A DNA stretch of 64,000 nt, taken from NCBI GenBank assembly GCA_009783055.1, contig WRHW01000005.1, positions 1 through 64,000 of the forward strand, given 5' to 3'. This document shows, in pieces, positions 34,599 to 43,939 of this stretch. Within the stretch, counting starts at the first letter, position 1; each line of letters starts with the position of its first letter. The stretch comes from Holophagaceae bacterium. GTDB taxonomy: Bacteria > Acidobacteriota > Holophagae > Holophagales > Holophagaceae. The position numbers and the translations under genes are program-made. Under the pieces are notes generated by a model. It was not told where the DNA came from, did no database searches, and worked only from the letters and a program-made list of their open reading frames with translations.

Positions 34599-36644
34599 CT
34601 ATTCATTTGAGGCGGGAAAAAGAAAAATGGTTGTTTGGTCTACATACTGTTTTCCGTTTTTGATACCGCTAATTTGGATCTTGTTTTCGCCCTGATTTAG
34701 AGTTACATCCCAAGTAAAATGCACCTGACCAGCTACCTGCCCTTTGCCAATCATTTTGCCATTTATTGTCAACTCGCATGAATCCAGATTGCTGTATACA
34801 TGAATTGTCTGTTTTGGAATTGTCCTTTCTATCAGGCGTTTATCTGCAAGATATAGCACCGGCTCAGTGCTCCAAGCCGCTTTATATAAATAAAAGGCAT
34901 CTTTTTTGACGAGGCGGTCGTAGGAGATTAATCCTTTTTGATTTCGACCAGGAACCCCTCCTCGATTCCAAAATGGACATGTAAAGTCAAATAAATTCCA
35001 TACATAGGTACCCCATATATGGGGCACTTTTTCTATGGCGGCCAAGTGAATCTCATGGTACCTACTCTGATATCCTTCTGGATAAAATTGCCCCTTTACT
35101 GGGTCGCCCGGCGTTTGGTCATCTTCGCTCTGTTGTTGCCAGTTACCTTCTGCACCATATTCAGATAGCGAAATAAAAGTGCCTGGCCGTAGCTTTGTTT
35201 TTTCAAACCATTCAACAATATCCCCTGCCTTCCCCCCATACCATCCAAAATAGCGATTGTGCCCCTGAAGCTCGGCTAGATGGTTCTCTGGCCTCTCCAA
35301 ATCTCCATAGCCTGTAACTGCAACTGTTGGACGGTCTGGGTCTTCTGTCTTGGCTATGTCGTGCAGTTCTCTGGTAAGTACAACAGGAAAATCTTGATCT
35401 CCCCTAACATATACCTCATTGTGTAGCCCCCAAGTAAATATCGAGGGATGGTTGTAGTTCTGGCGAATTAATTCCCTCAACTGCTGTTTTGCATTTTCCC
35501 CTTCCTCTCCCGTCCAAGTATTGACGAAAGGAATTTCTGCCCACACAAGAAATCCCAAACGATCAGTTGCAGAATAAATATATTCGGCTTGTTGATAATG
35601 CGCCAATCGCAGGGATGATGCCCCAATTTCCATCATTATGTCTAGGTCTTCCTGATGATCAGCATCTGTCAAAGCAGACCCCTTGTTTTCTCTTTCCTGA
35701 TGCCGGCATACACCTCGTAGCGGATAGGCTTCACCATTCAGAATAAAGCCATGGGTATCGTCAAAACTAAAACTTCTCAAACCTAATGGCTGTGTAACAC
35801 TATCAACAGTCCTTTGGCCATCTTTCAGAGATATGGTTAATGAGTAAAGGTATGGGTCTTTCTTTCCATGCCATAGATGTGGCTTTTGTATGGTTATTTC
35901 TTGCCTGAATGGTTGTACTCCAGCCGGTCGTATTCGCACTTCACTTGCTAAATTTGCAACTAACTTGCCTTTGTCGTTATGTACTTCAGCCACAAGCCTT
36001 AATTCTGCGGGGGTTTTTGCTAAATTTGCCAATTTTGTAGTTATTTCAATGTTCGCAACAGTCTTGTCAACCTTTTTTTGTCTGATATACACACCTGGAG
36101 AAGCGTAGTCTGTGGTAGTAATGTGAGCCGGATTTGTAACAATCAGTGAAACCGGGCGATAAATACCGCCAAACACAGTAAATAAGTAATGATTTACAGG
36201 AATAACATCCGGCCTTGACCGATTGTCTGCCCTGACAAGCATTTCGTTGAAATTGCCATAATTAATAGCATCAGTAATATCAATACAAAAAGCTGAATAG
36301 GCTCCTTTGTGTTGCCCCAAATGCTTGCCATTGATGTATATATCTGCCACTGATCCTACGCCTTCAAAACGTATGAATACCCTTTTTCCTTTCCAATCCT
36401 CAGCTACATCCAAGTCACGCCTATACCAGCCATATCCTTGATACATCCCAACACCTGACTGCGCGTCGGTTGCATTCCAAGTATGCGGTATAGAAACACC
36501 TTGCCAGTTTGGCAATTCATTGCTGTTTAGTCGCGCTGTGTCCCACTTCACAAACTCCCAATTGTCATTAATCGGAAATTGTAAGCGTTGGCCATAGGCT
36601 GGAAAGGATATCAAGATCAAAAAAAGAAGGGTTATGAATCGCAT
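34599..36644 (-). CDS. Secreted GH2-family glycoside hydrolase (beta-galactosidase-like)
   Basis: A 681-residue exported glycosidase with signal peptide (MRFITLLFLILISFPAYGQ). Domain order is sugar-binding jelly roll (about 20-185: VSIPHTWN, GYGWYRRDL), immunoglobulin-like linker, TIM barrel (about 300-590) and a short C-terminal Ig domain. The acid/base is Glu410 in WGLHNEVY and the nucleophile Glu495 in SLSEYGAEG, both GH2-typical. It probably releases beta-linked galactose (or glucuronate/mannose) outside the cytoplasm, feeding the sugar operon at 7.8-17 kb. ATG 36644 with GAGG fits best. Specificity is unproven. Confidence 0.87.
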   Translation of the reverse strand: MRFITLLFLILISFPAYGQRLQFPINDNWEFVKWDTARLNSNELPNWQGVSIPHTWNATDAQSGVGMYQGYGWYRRDLDVAEDWKGKRVFIRFEGVGSVADIYINGKHLGQHKGAYSAFCIDITDAINYGNFNEMLVRADNRSRPDVIPVNHYLFTVFGGIYRPVSLIVTNPAHITTTDYASPGVYIRQKKVDKTVANIEITTKLANLAKTPAELRLVAEVHNDKGKLVANLASEVRIRPAGVQPFRQEITIQKPHLWHGKKDPYLYSLTISLKDGQRTVDSVTQPLGLRSFSFDDTHGFILNGEAYPLRGVCRHQERENKGSALTDADHQEDLDIMMEIGASSLRLAHYQQAEYIYSATDRLGFLVWAEIPFVNTWTGEEGENAKQQLRELIRQNYNHPSIFTWGLHNEVYVRGDQDFPVVLTRELHDIAKTEDPDRPTVAVTGYGDLERPENHLAELQGHNRYFGWYGGKAGDIVEWFEKTKLRPGTFISLSEYGAEGNWQQQSEDDQTPGDPVKGQFYPEGYQSRYHEIHLAAIEKVPHIWGTYVWNLFDFTCPFWNRGGVPGRNQKGLISYDRLVKKDAFYLYKAAWSTEPVLYLADKRLIERTIPKQTIHVYSNLDSCELTINGKMIGKGQVAGQVHFTWDVTLNQGENKIQISGIKNGKQYVDQTTIFLFPASNE

Positions 36645-36794
36645 TGTCCTCACCTCAATAGTTTTGGATCGTCTATCTAGAGTGCTTAATTTGCTTAAGT
36701 TCGCAACCGTGCAAAACAGATGGCTAGACTCGATGTACTAGAAAAATCCGGCAAAACAAATCAAATGCTATTTGTTGCCATGCCTAACATCGCA

Positions 36795-38474
36795 CTAGGC
36801 TAATGTAGCGAGTTGGCCATGTATCAAATCCAAGTATTCTTTGAAGCTACTTGCCTCTTCAGAAATTTTTACAACGCTTCCTGAGTCATCTAACTCCAAT
36901 TCAGCCACTAGATTATACAAAATTGAAATAATTTGTCGTAAATCTCTTTCAAAATTATGTTGCACACGTTTTTCCTTTGTTTGATCGAATAAAATCTCTA
37001 GGCAACACTTTATTGGACTGCCGTCAATTCCATCCAATTCGATTGGTATTGCATACGCGTCAAAAAAGAATGTTTGATCATCGTCCGTTTCTTCCACTAA
37101 CGAATGTTGCATATTTCCACTTTTTAGCGCAGTGGCAATCAAGCAACCTTCACAACCATTTTCCCTTCGAACACTACACCTTTTCTTATTTGAAACGTCA
37201 TAGCATTTGCCGGCCATAATTTCTTCGATGGTCTTGCCTAAGACATACGTATAATTTTCTGAGGCGTATAGGACGTTTAGATCATCATCTACAATCATAT
37301 AAAATGCCGGAGTATTATCGAAGATTGCACTTAAAAATGAATTTGTTTCATCAAAGTGCTCAAGCTTCCTTTCCTTTGGGTGTTCTACTTGACTACCATC
37401 GGGCTGAGAGGTGCAAACTATATTTCTTTGAAGGAATGAATTTGCAATAAAGTTTTGGGTTATTGCAAGTGATTCATCTTTGGATGACAGCGAATCCTTA
37501 TCGAGGCCAAAGTCCTCAACCATTTGTGCAAAACAGTCCACAAGATGTGGATCAAATTGAGTTCCGGAATTCTTTTTGATCTCCTCCATCGCAATTTCAT
37601 GGCTGAGCTCTTTCCTGTACGGCCTTGTAGAAGTCATCGCATTGTAAGTATCTGCGATGGCGGCAATTCTGGCTTCTAGGGGAATATCTGTCCCCTTTAA
37701 CTGATTTGGATAGCCCCTTCCATCCCACCTTTCATGGTGGGCAATAGCAATATCTCTAATAGATTGGAATGTATTAGTATCTGGCAACAATAAATATGTA
37801 AACAGAGGATGCTCTTTCATCTTTGCAAATTCAGCGTCATCCAATTTTCCATTTTTTAGCAGGACATTGTCAGGAATGTGAAGTTTACCCAAATCATGTA
37901 GCAATCCCCCAAGTACAGCATTAAATGCCGCTCTTGGACCCAGCCCCAAGTACCATGTCAGCTTAGAACTGATGGCACTAACATCTCTGCAATGATTACA
38001 TGTGTAAGCATCCTTTTTTTCCAGTATGGTAATTAATCCATCGATTATTTCCATAAACATTATATCGGTTTGCTCTTTTATCAGTATTTCCTTGGTTCTA
38101 TCCGTCAAAATCTCCAGGATGTATTCAAGTTCACCTGTTTTTTCGTCCAAAATCGGAATTGCTAAGTCGCTGATATAAGTAACTGATCCATCTGGCAGAG
38201 TATCTTTCCTGAGCAACTCCTGCGGTTTGCCACTTTCAATCGTATCTCGTACAGCGCAATAGCTACACGGTTCGCCACCATTTATTGAATAATAACACAG
38301 CTCTCCGACTATATTTTTTCCGGCAATCTTTCGAAGTTGCATGTATTGTTGATTGACAAAAAGGATTCTATACGACTTATCTAGAAGGACATAACAAACC
38401 GGTGTGTTTTCGATCAGAGTCCTAATGAACTTCTGTTTGAACCGTGGGCTATCTAAATCAAGCCTTCTTGTCAT
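36795..38474 (-). CDS. PAS / HD-GYP / PAS signalling protein (c-di-GMP phosphodiesterase)
   Basis: A 559-residue soluble protein from ATG 38474 (GAGGGA upstream). Domain order: PAS (about 15-130), HD-GYP (about 140-320) and a second PAS (about 378-500). The HD-GYP motifs are complete: HDLGKLHIP (His193-Asp194), HHERWDGRGYP (246-256) and IADTYNAMTSTRPYR, so it should hydrolyse cyclic di-GMP. Both PAS domains hold cysteine clusters (Cys60/70/73 and Cys424/433/441/444). No membrane segment. Single gene, no partner cyclase beside it. Confidence 0.87.
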   Translation of the reverse strand: MTRRLDLDSPRFKQKFIRTLIENTPVCYVLLDKSYRILFVNQQYMQLRKIAGKNIVGELCYYSINGGEPCSYCAVRDTIESGKPQELLRKDTLPDGSVTYISDLAIPILDEKTGELEYILEILTDRTKEILIKEQTDIMFMEIIDGLITILEKKDAYTCNHCRDVSAISSKLTWYLGLGPRAAFNAVLGGLLHDLGKLHIPDNVLLKNGKLDDAEFAKMKEHPLFTYLLLPDTNTFQSIRDIAIAHHERWDGRGYPNQLKGTDIPLEARIAAIADTYNAMTSTRPYRKELSHEIAMEEIKKNSGTQFDPHLVDCFAQMVEDFGLDKDSLSSKDESLAITQNFIANSFLQRNIVCTSQPDGSQVEHPKERKLEHFDETNSFLSAIFDNTPAFYMIVDDDLNVLYASENYTYVLGKTIEEIMAGKCYDVSNKKRCSVRRENGCEGCLIATALKSGNMQHSLVEETDDDQTFFFDAYAIPIELDGIDGSPIKCCLEILFDQTKEKRVQHNFERDLRQIISILYNLVAELELDDSGSVVKISEEASSFKEYLDLIHGQLATLA

Positions 38475-38590
38475 CAAATTCCCTCTCAGAAATATATTAT
38501 CCAAAATTTTGAAGGAATCCGATATGTTTTTTTTGCTAATTCGGCCCTTATGCCGATCCAAAATCATTCATAGGGGTTTTGAAAAAGGCT

Positions 38591-38911
38591 CTAATGAAAT
38601 GTGGGGCTTTTTTGGGGGGGGGCGAGTGGGTCTCCTCCAAAATATTCTTCGGCGGGAAACCGCTTGTCTTCTAATATTTCAATAAATGACCACTGACTGC
38701 CCTTGGGCAAATTTCCTTGCGGAACGTCTAATACTCTGACTTTTAATAATCTGTTGTAGATTGGGAAGTCAAGTTCATCCCCTACCGATACTTCTGCGCT
38801 GGCCTTGCGGGGGAGTCCATTAATCCGCACCATGCCCTCATCGCAGAGTTCTTTTGCCAATTCTCTGCGTTTGAGCAGGTGAGTGGTTCTAAGAAATAAA
38901 TCCAGCCGCAT
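38591..38911 (-). CDS. S4-domain RNA-binding protein (Hsp15/RqcP-like)
   Basis: A 106-residue protein whose first 60 residues are an S4 RNA-binding fold (MRLDLFLRTTHLLKRRELAKELCDEGMVRINGLPRKASAEVSVGD). Small S4 proteins of this kind act on ribosomes with stalled peptidyl-tRNA (Hsp15, RqcP). The C-terminal tail is Pro-rich. AAGGGA stands before the ATG. It lies upstream of the HD-GYP gene and downstream of the isomerase genes on the same strand. Confidence 0.82.
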   Translation of the reverse strand: MRLDLFLRTTHLLKRRELAKELCDEGMVRINGLPRKASAEVSVGDELDFPIYNRLLKVRVLDVPQGNLPKGSQWSFIEILEDKRFPAEEYFGGDPLAPPQKSPTFH

Positions 38912-38977
38912 CGATGTCCCTTACAAATGCCAAGTAGCCTCCATTCGAGTTAATTTCAAATTTGAACTCTGCTATCA

Positions 38978-39952
38978 CTATCCAGCCCCAATGATTTGCT
39001 CCTTTGGTACTATGTAGCGTATGTTGGCTCTGAGACGCTGTGCCTGAAGGTAGTGCATTCGGGCATTTTCGGCCTTAGGCTCCCTTAACTTGTTAATAAT
39101 TTGGGTTTTCACTGTATCAAACGGCAATATGCCTTCCTGCTCTGACCCAATTAGTTGAATAAGAATATAGTCCTTGTCGGTTTCAATGGCATTGCCAACT
39201 TCGTCTGGTTTTAGAGAGAGGGCGGTATCCTCAATGGACTGTAGCAATAGCCCTTTATCAACCCAGCCGATGTCTCCCCCTGTGCCTTTGCTCGGACTAG
39301 TAGAATATTTTGTAACGAGGGATTCAAAAGATGTACCTTTGGCTACTTCTTCTTGAATTATTGCGAGGGTTTCTTTTGCAGATTGTAGTTCAGATGGAGT
39401 TGCGCCCTTGGCAATGATAAGCTCTCTGATTCTGAACCTTGCTGGCTTTTTGTATTCGGCTTGGTGTTCGTTGTAATAGAGCCTGGCCTCCTGATCCTCA
39501 ACTGGTACTTTGCGGAAGACTTCCATCCATAGTAGGTTTTGAATGATGGTGGATTCTCTTTGCATTCGGAGAAATTCGTTTAGGGATAGCCCAAGTTCAG
39601 CCCGGACTGCTTTTTCCATATCAGATTCTGAGAGGGAGTTTCGTTGCAAAAAATCAGCAAGAATTTCTTTTTCAGTGGGGGCGTTGTCTTGAATATTATT
39701 TTCTGTGGCCACGTCTAGGAGCACAAAAGTATCAACCATCTCCGTCAGGGTTTTTTCGCGCGCATCTTTAAGTTTTTCGTCCAGTTCTTTGCCTGAGAAA
39801 TGGCGATATAGCTCAGAATATTGCTGTTCAACACTTTGCTGAAAAGCCTTTCGGGTAATGATATGGTTGTTGACCACCACCAGTATCTCTTCGATGGTAG
39901 TAGTCTGGGCAACAAGGGCAGGAGCTATTAGCAATAAAAGTGTTCTTCTCAC
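38978..39952 (-). CDS. SurA/PrsA-like periplasmic peptidyl-prolyl isomerase
   Basis: A 324-residue exported chaperone: signal peptide MRRTLLLLIAPALVAQ, a SurA-N-like helical region (IEEILVVVNNHIITRKAFQQSVEQQYSEL) and a single parvulin domain (RFRIRELIIAKG, FESLVTKYSTSPSKGTGGDIGWVDKGLL). It probably helps fold outer-membrane proteins in the periplasm, of which this window encodes many. It is 16 nt downstream of a second isomerase gene on the same strand, so the pair is an operon. It has one rotamase domain where E. coli SurA has two. Confidence 0.85.
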   Translation of the reverse strand: MRRTLLLLIAPALVAQTTTIEEILVVVNNHIITRKAFQQSVEQQYSELYRHFSGKELDEKLKDAREKTLTEMVDTFVLLDVATENNIQDNAPTEKEILADFLQRNSLSESDMEKAVRAELGLSLNEFLRMQRESTIIQNLLWMEVFRKVPVEDQEARLYYNEHQAEYKKPARFRIRELIIAKGATPSELQSAKETLAIIQEEVAKGTSFESLVTKYSTSPSKGTGGDIGWVDKGLLLQSIEDTALSLKPDEVGNAIETDKDYILIQLIGSEQEGILPFDTVKTQIINKLREPKAENARMHYLQAQRLRANIRYIVPKEQIIGAG

Positions 39953-39968
39953 CGTCTGTCTCCGATAG

Positions 39969-40916
39969 CTACTTGCCTACAGCTTCGATTGGGGCATCCA
40001 TCTTGGGGGGTTGGGTATTTGCTACTTCTTCGCCTTCTACATAGCCTATTTCGGCCTTAATTGAACTTACCCATTTTGCCCATATTTCAGGACGCATTCT
40101 CTCAGAGAGTTGTTGGGAAACAGTAGCCCTGACTTCATCTAAAGGGGGGACTTTACCTAATTGCCTGTTTTCAACGAGAATTATGTGGTATCCAAACCGT
40201 GACTTGATCGGCTCGCCCACATTTCCGATCTCCTGAGAACGGACGGCCTCAGCAAATTCTGGTACCATGCGCGAAGGGTCGAAATCTGAATATAGGCCAC
40301 CATTATCTTTACTACCAGGATCGTCGCTGTACTCGCTTGCGACCGTCTGCCAGTCTTTGCCGCTAATGAGTTCGTCTTTAGCCTTTAGTACTTTGGCCAG
40401 AGCTTCTTCCTCTGTGAGCTTATCAGTTTCATTTTCGTTGGTACGAGCCGATATTAAAATGTGTCTGGCTGAAGCGGTGTCCTGGGATTTATAGCTATCG
40501 AGATTTGCTTCATAAAATGCCTTTATCTGCTCTTCGGTAGGTGTGGCAAGCCTCTCTAGTGTTGGGGCATGCTTAGAGACATACTCTGACATCATCAGGG
40601 TGCCTGCTACCCATTTAAGTTTGGCCTGATATTCTGGCCATTTGTCTACCCCCTCTTTTTTTGCTTGGCTTACCAGCACCATCGTTTCTAAAAAACTTCT
40701 TTGGGCTTGCTTAATTGTTTCTGGCGATCTCTTCATTTGCTCTATTTGAGCGGGTTGATAATACAAAGGCAAGTATTCAAAAAAATCGGATTCTCTGTAA
40801 ATGACATTTCCGATCTTACCTATTACTTTATTTTCTGGTTGAGCCGGCGTTGTCGCAGTCGGATTCTGAGCCAATAGCGACAGGGAAAAAAGCGAAAAAA
40901 ACACGGTCTTTATCAT
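39969..40916 (-). CDS. Parvulin-type (PpiC) periplasmic peptidyl-prolyl isomerase
   Basis: A 315-residue exported protein with signal peptide MIKTVFFSLFSLSLLAQ and a long helical region. The PpiC domain (ASARHILISARTNENETD, WQTVASEYSDDPGSKDNGGLYSDF, VGEPIKSRFGYHIILVENRQ) carries the family's His and Phe active-site positions. It precedes the SurA-like gene in a two-gene operon. Both probably act as folding factors for secreted and outer-membrane proteins. Ends with a Lys/Pro-rich tail. Confidence 0.87.
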   Translation of the reverse strand: MIKTVFFSLFSLSLLAQNPTATTPAQPENKVIGKIGNVIYRESDFFEYLPLYYQPAQIEQMKRSPETIKQAQRSFLETMVLVSQAKKEGVDKWPEYQAKLKWVAGTLMMSEYVSKHAPTLERLATPTEEQIKAFYEANLDSYKSQDTASARHILISARTNENETDKLTEEEALAKVLKAKDELISGKDWQTVASEYSDDPGSKDNGGLYSDFDPSRMVPEFAEAVRSQEIGNVGEPIKSRFGYHIILVENRQLGKVPPLDEVRATVSQQLSERMRPEIWAKWVSSIKAEIGYVEGEEVANTQPPKMDAPIEAVGK

Positions 40917-41092
40917 TTTGTGCTACCTCAAGGAGCAGTTAAAAAGTACTGGAGCATCCAGCATGAACTATGCAATCTTATCACCAATGCCACAATATTG
41001 CCTCGGCAATTTTTGACATAAAGCAACATAGTACAGTGCCCCTGCATGGGACTTGGTTCCCAATTAAACAAGCTAATTTCAAATTAGTCCGG

Positions 41093-42157
41093 TTACTGGA
41101 TGGTGAATTTTGCCCTGATTTCTTCGGCCAGTTGAAAAACAGACATGGAGTAAAAGGTTGACCTGTTGTATCGGGTTATTGCGTAGTAGTTTTGATACCC
41201 TAGCCAATATTCGGTTTGTTGCCCTGGGGTGGGCAAACTTATTAGAGTGGCCATTTCTGGGGAAATCGGTGCCACCTTAACCCCCTGTGTTGCCAGCTCG
41301 CTGACCGACAAACTTGGTTGCATACCCGCGTTTAGCCATGCATCTTTTGGTCTGCCTTCAATTATTACCTTATGTGCTATTGGCTGGTCTTTTTGCCAGC
41401 CGTGGGCATTCAGATAATTTGCGACGCTACCTATGGAATCTGCAACGCTTTTTTCAAGGTCTACAACGCCATCGCCGTCAAAATCAACTCCAAATTTTCG
41501 CCAACTACTAGGCATAAATTGAGGGATGCCAATGGCTCCAGCATATGAGCCAACGGGCTTTAACAGGTCGATGCCATTCTCCTTTGTTAGTAGGAAAAAT
41601 TGTTCGAGCTCGGCCAGAAAAAAATCAGGTCGCCTAGTGTCATGGAATGCAAGGCTCGCCAAAGCCTCCAAAACACAGTAGGTGCCAGTGCGCTGACCAT
41701 AGAGAGTTTCTACCCCAATGATTGCAACTATTACTTCTGGAGGCACTCCATATTGTTCATATGCCCTCGCTAGAATTTCAGCATTTTTCTTCCAGAACGC
41801 CACCCCATCTTCGATGCGTGATTTTGTTAAAAACTGCCCCCTGTATGTTTTCCATGACCTCACTACATGCTGTGTCTGTGTTTGGCTAGGGGCACTTTGT
41901 AGCATTAGATTCAAAACACGTTCATTTGGGGCAATGTTAGAAAATTGTTTCGTCACCCAATCTGCCTCAAATTCATGCTTGGCCACCATCTGAGAAATAA
42001 ATTCGGCCACCGCTTGGTTGGAAGAAAAGGCCGGCAGTTTTGGTTTTGGAGTTGGCCTTTGAGCCTGGCGATTGGGGCTAGACTGAGCTCTACCTGCCTG
42101 CGGGTGGCAAGGTATTGAAGAAATTAAAAAAACAAGAAAAATAAGGACAGACTTCAA
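41093..42157 (-). CDS. mltB: MltB-type lytic murein transglycosylase
   Basis: A 354-residue exported enzyme that cleaves the MurNAc-GlcNAc bond of peptidoglycan to leave 1,6-anhydro ends. The start is the TTG at 42157 (AAAGG upstream), giving signal sequence KSVLIFLVFLISSIPCHPQ; a longer frame would hide it. The catalytic glutamate lies in VIVAIIGVETLYGQRTGTY. YAGAIGIPQFMPSSWRKFGVDFDGDG is the SLT-family motif. The C-terminal part looks like the usual MltB extension. The Cys near the cleavage site (SIPCHPQ) could be lipidated but is not a clean lipobox. Confidence 0.85.
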   Translation of the reverse strand: MKSVLIFLVFLISSIPCHPQAGRAQSSPNRQAQRPTPKPKLPAFSSNQAVAEFISQMVAKHEFEADWVTKQFSNIAPNERVLNLMLQSAPSQTQTQHVVRSWKTYRGQFLTKSRIEDGVAFWKKNAEILARAYEQYGVPPEVIVAIIGVETLYGQRTGTYCVLEALASLAFHDTRRPDFFLAELEQFFLLTKENGIDLLKPVGSYAGAIGIPQFMPSSWRKFGVDFDGDGVVDLEKSVADSIGSVANYLNAHGWQKDQPIAHKVIIEGRPKDAWLNAGMQPSLSVSELATQGVKVAPISPEMATLISLPTPGQQTEYWLGYQNYYAITRYNRSTFYSMSVFQLAEEIRAKFTIQ

Positions 42158-42316
42158 AGCATACCTTTCGAGAAAATTATACCAACTTGCGGCCAAAAGA
42201 TCGTACTTGATATGAAAATTTGGCAACACTTGGATGGCTTAAAGGCAAGTAGTAATACTGGTTATTCATTGGAACGTTAATCCTCGCAGTGTGCAGGTCA
42301 TCAAGAGAAAAATATA

Positions 42317-42325
42317 TGGTATAAT
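42317..42325 (+). promoter_or_regulatory. Extended -10 promoter of the restriction-modification operon
   Basis: TGGTATAAT, a perfect -10 with the TG extension, about 30 nt upstream of the methyltransferase ATG. No good -35 is visible, as usual for extended -10 promoters. Confidence 0.55.
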
Positions 42326-42355
42326 GGCGAGGTAGGTATAGGAAATCCAAAAACA

Positions 42356-43939
42356 ATGAAGATAGACAGATTGTTAAGCATCAAAGAAGCGAGCGAGTGG
42401 GCAACGGCTCATATTGGTAAAAACGTTACAACTTCAAATATCGCTTATCTTATTCAATACGGTCGAATCAAAAAACAAGGAGCAAATGGCACAACGCTGG
42501 TTTCGCAAAACGATCTCTTGAGATATTACCAATCGTACAATGGTTCGCGCGAAATCAATTACAGAGATCGGCTTGGACAGGACTTAAATTGGGCGTTGGC
42601 CTTCGATCAGTACAAAGAAGCCGAAACTACGAAACACGTCCATCGCCTCCACCCTTACAAAGGAAAATTCATTCCGCAACTCGTCGAGTATTTTCTCGAT
42701 AACCATACGGATCACTTCAAGAAAGAAACGTATTTTAAGAAGGGCGACATTGTTCTCGATCCATTTTCCGGTAGCGGAACAACGATGGTACAGGCTTGCG
42801 AAATGGGAATTCACACTCTTGGCATCGACATTTCTACTTTCAATACGCTCATCGGGAACTGCAAAATCACACGATATAATGTTCACGCGTTGCAAACGGA
42901 AATTTATCGGGTCACAAACGTACTGGTCGAATATGTTGCAACAGCTAACATTGAACAGTTTGAAACTGAACTCGTAAAGGAATTGTATCAATTCAATAGT
43001 GAATTTTTTCCGGTCCCAGAATATAAGTATCAACTTCGGCATAAAAAGATCAACGAAGAACAATACGGAGCAGAAAAAGAGGAACTCTTTGCGTCGACTT
43101 ATTGGAAATTGGTAAAAAAATACGACATCAAATTGTGCCAATGTCGATCGGACTCGTTTCTGGACAAATGGTATCTGCCACACATTCGTAGCGAAATCGA
43201 GTGTGTGCATACAGAAATTACGAAAATCAGAGACGAGAACACCCGAAAAATTTTGAACGTGATTTTGAGCCGAACTATTCGCAGTTGTCGGTCAACAACC
43301 CATGCGGATTTAGCAACCCTGATTGAGCCAAAATTGGAAACGTATTACTGTAGCAAGCACGGAAAAGTTTGTAAACCGCTTTTTTCAATTTTGAAATGGT
43401 GGAAAACGTATTGCAAAGATACTGTCGAGCGGCTTCAAAATTTTGAGTCGCTAGCAACGGATTCGTATCAGATATGCTTGACCGGTGACAGCCGGGACAT
43501 TGATATTTTGCAACAATTAAAGTGGCAACATCCAGCCTTTGGAAATCTGATTATGGAACAAAAGATACAAGGCATTTTTACATCACCACCTTACGTCGGA
43601 TTGATTGATTATCATGAGCAACATGCCTACGCTTATGACTTGTTCGGATTCGACCGGAAAGACGAATTGGAAATTGGCGCAATGTTCAAAGGGCAGGGGA
43701 AAGAGGCACGGGAGAATTACATACAGGGAATCGCCGATGTTTTGAACCATTGCAAAGCATATTTATCGGATGGCTATCATGTTTTTCTAGTGGCGAATGA
43801 CCGATATAATATGTATCCCTCTATAGCGGAGCGGGCGGGCATGCACATTGTTCTTCAATTTCGCCGCCCGGTTCTTAACCGTAGCGAAAAAGACACCGGT
43901 GCCTATTCCGAAACGATTTTCTACCTGAAGGAGAAGTGA
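42356..43939 (+). CDS. Type II DNA methyltransferase (amino-methylating, SPPY motif)
   Basis: A 527-residue modification enzyme. The N-terminal 60 residues resemble a helix-turn-helix or MerR-like DNA-binding segment (LSIKEASEWATAHIGKNVTTSNIAYLIQYGRI). Motif I DPFSGSGTT is at about 135-143 and motif IV TSPPYVG near 409-415. The long stretch between them (about 150-400) probably holds target recognition. SPPY usually marks N4-cytosine methylation. Its TGA overlaps the start of the nuclease gene (TGATG), a classic restriction-modification operon in which the methylase is made first. Confidence 0.85.
   Translation: MKIDRLLSIKEASEWATAHIGKNVTTSNIAYLIQYGRIKKQGANGTTLVSQNDLLRYYQSYNGSREINYRDRLGQDLNWALAFDQYKEAETTKHVHRLHPYKGKFIPQLVEYFLDNHTDHFKKETYFKKGDIVLDPFSGSGTTMVQACEMGIHTLGIDISTFNTLIGNCKITRYNVHALQTEIYRVTNVLVEYVATANIEQFETELVKELYQFNSEFFPVPEYKYQLRHKKINEEQYGAEKEELFASTYWKLVKKYDIKLCQCRSDSFLDKWYLPHIRSEIECVHTEITKIRDENTRKILNVILSRTIRSCRSTTHADLATLIEPKLETYYCSKHGKVCKPLFSILKWWKTYCKDTVERLQNFESLATDSYQICLTGDSRDIDILQQLKWQHPAFGNLIMEQKIQGIFTSPPYVGLIDYHEQHAYAYDLFGFDRKDELEIGAMFKGQGKEARENYIQGIADVLNHCKAYLSDGYHVFLVANDRYNMYPSIAERAGMHIVLQFRRPVLNRSEKDTGAYSETIFYLKEK

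Noticed and set aside
42179-42195. TATACCAACTTGCGG as a further palindrome copy
   Set aside because: Only one arm, with a mismatch; no partner arm found.
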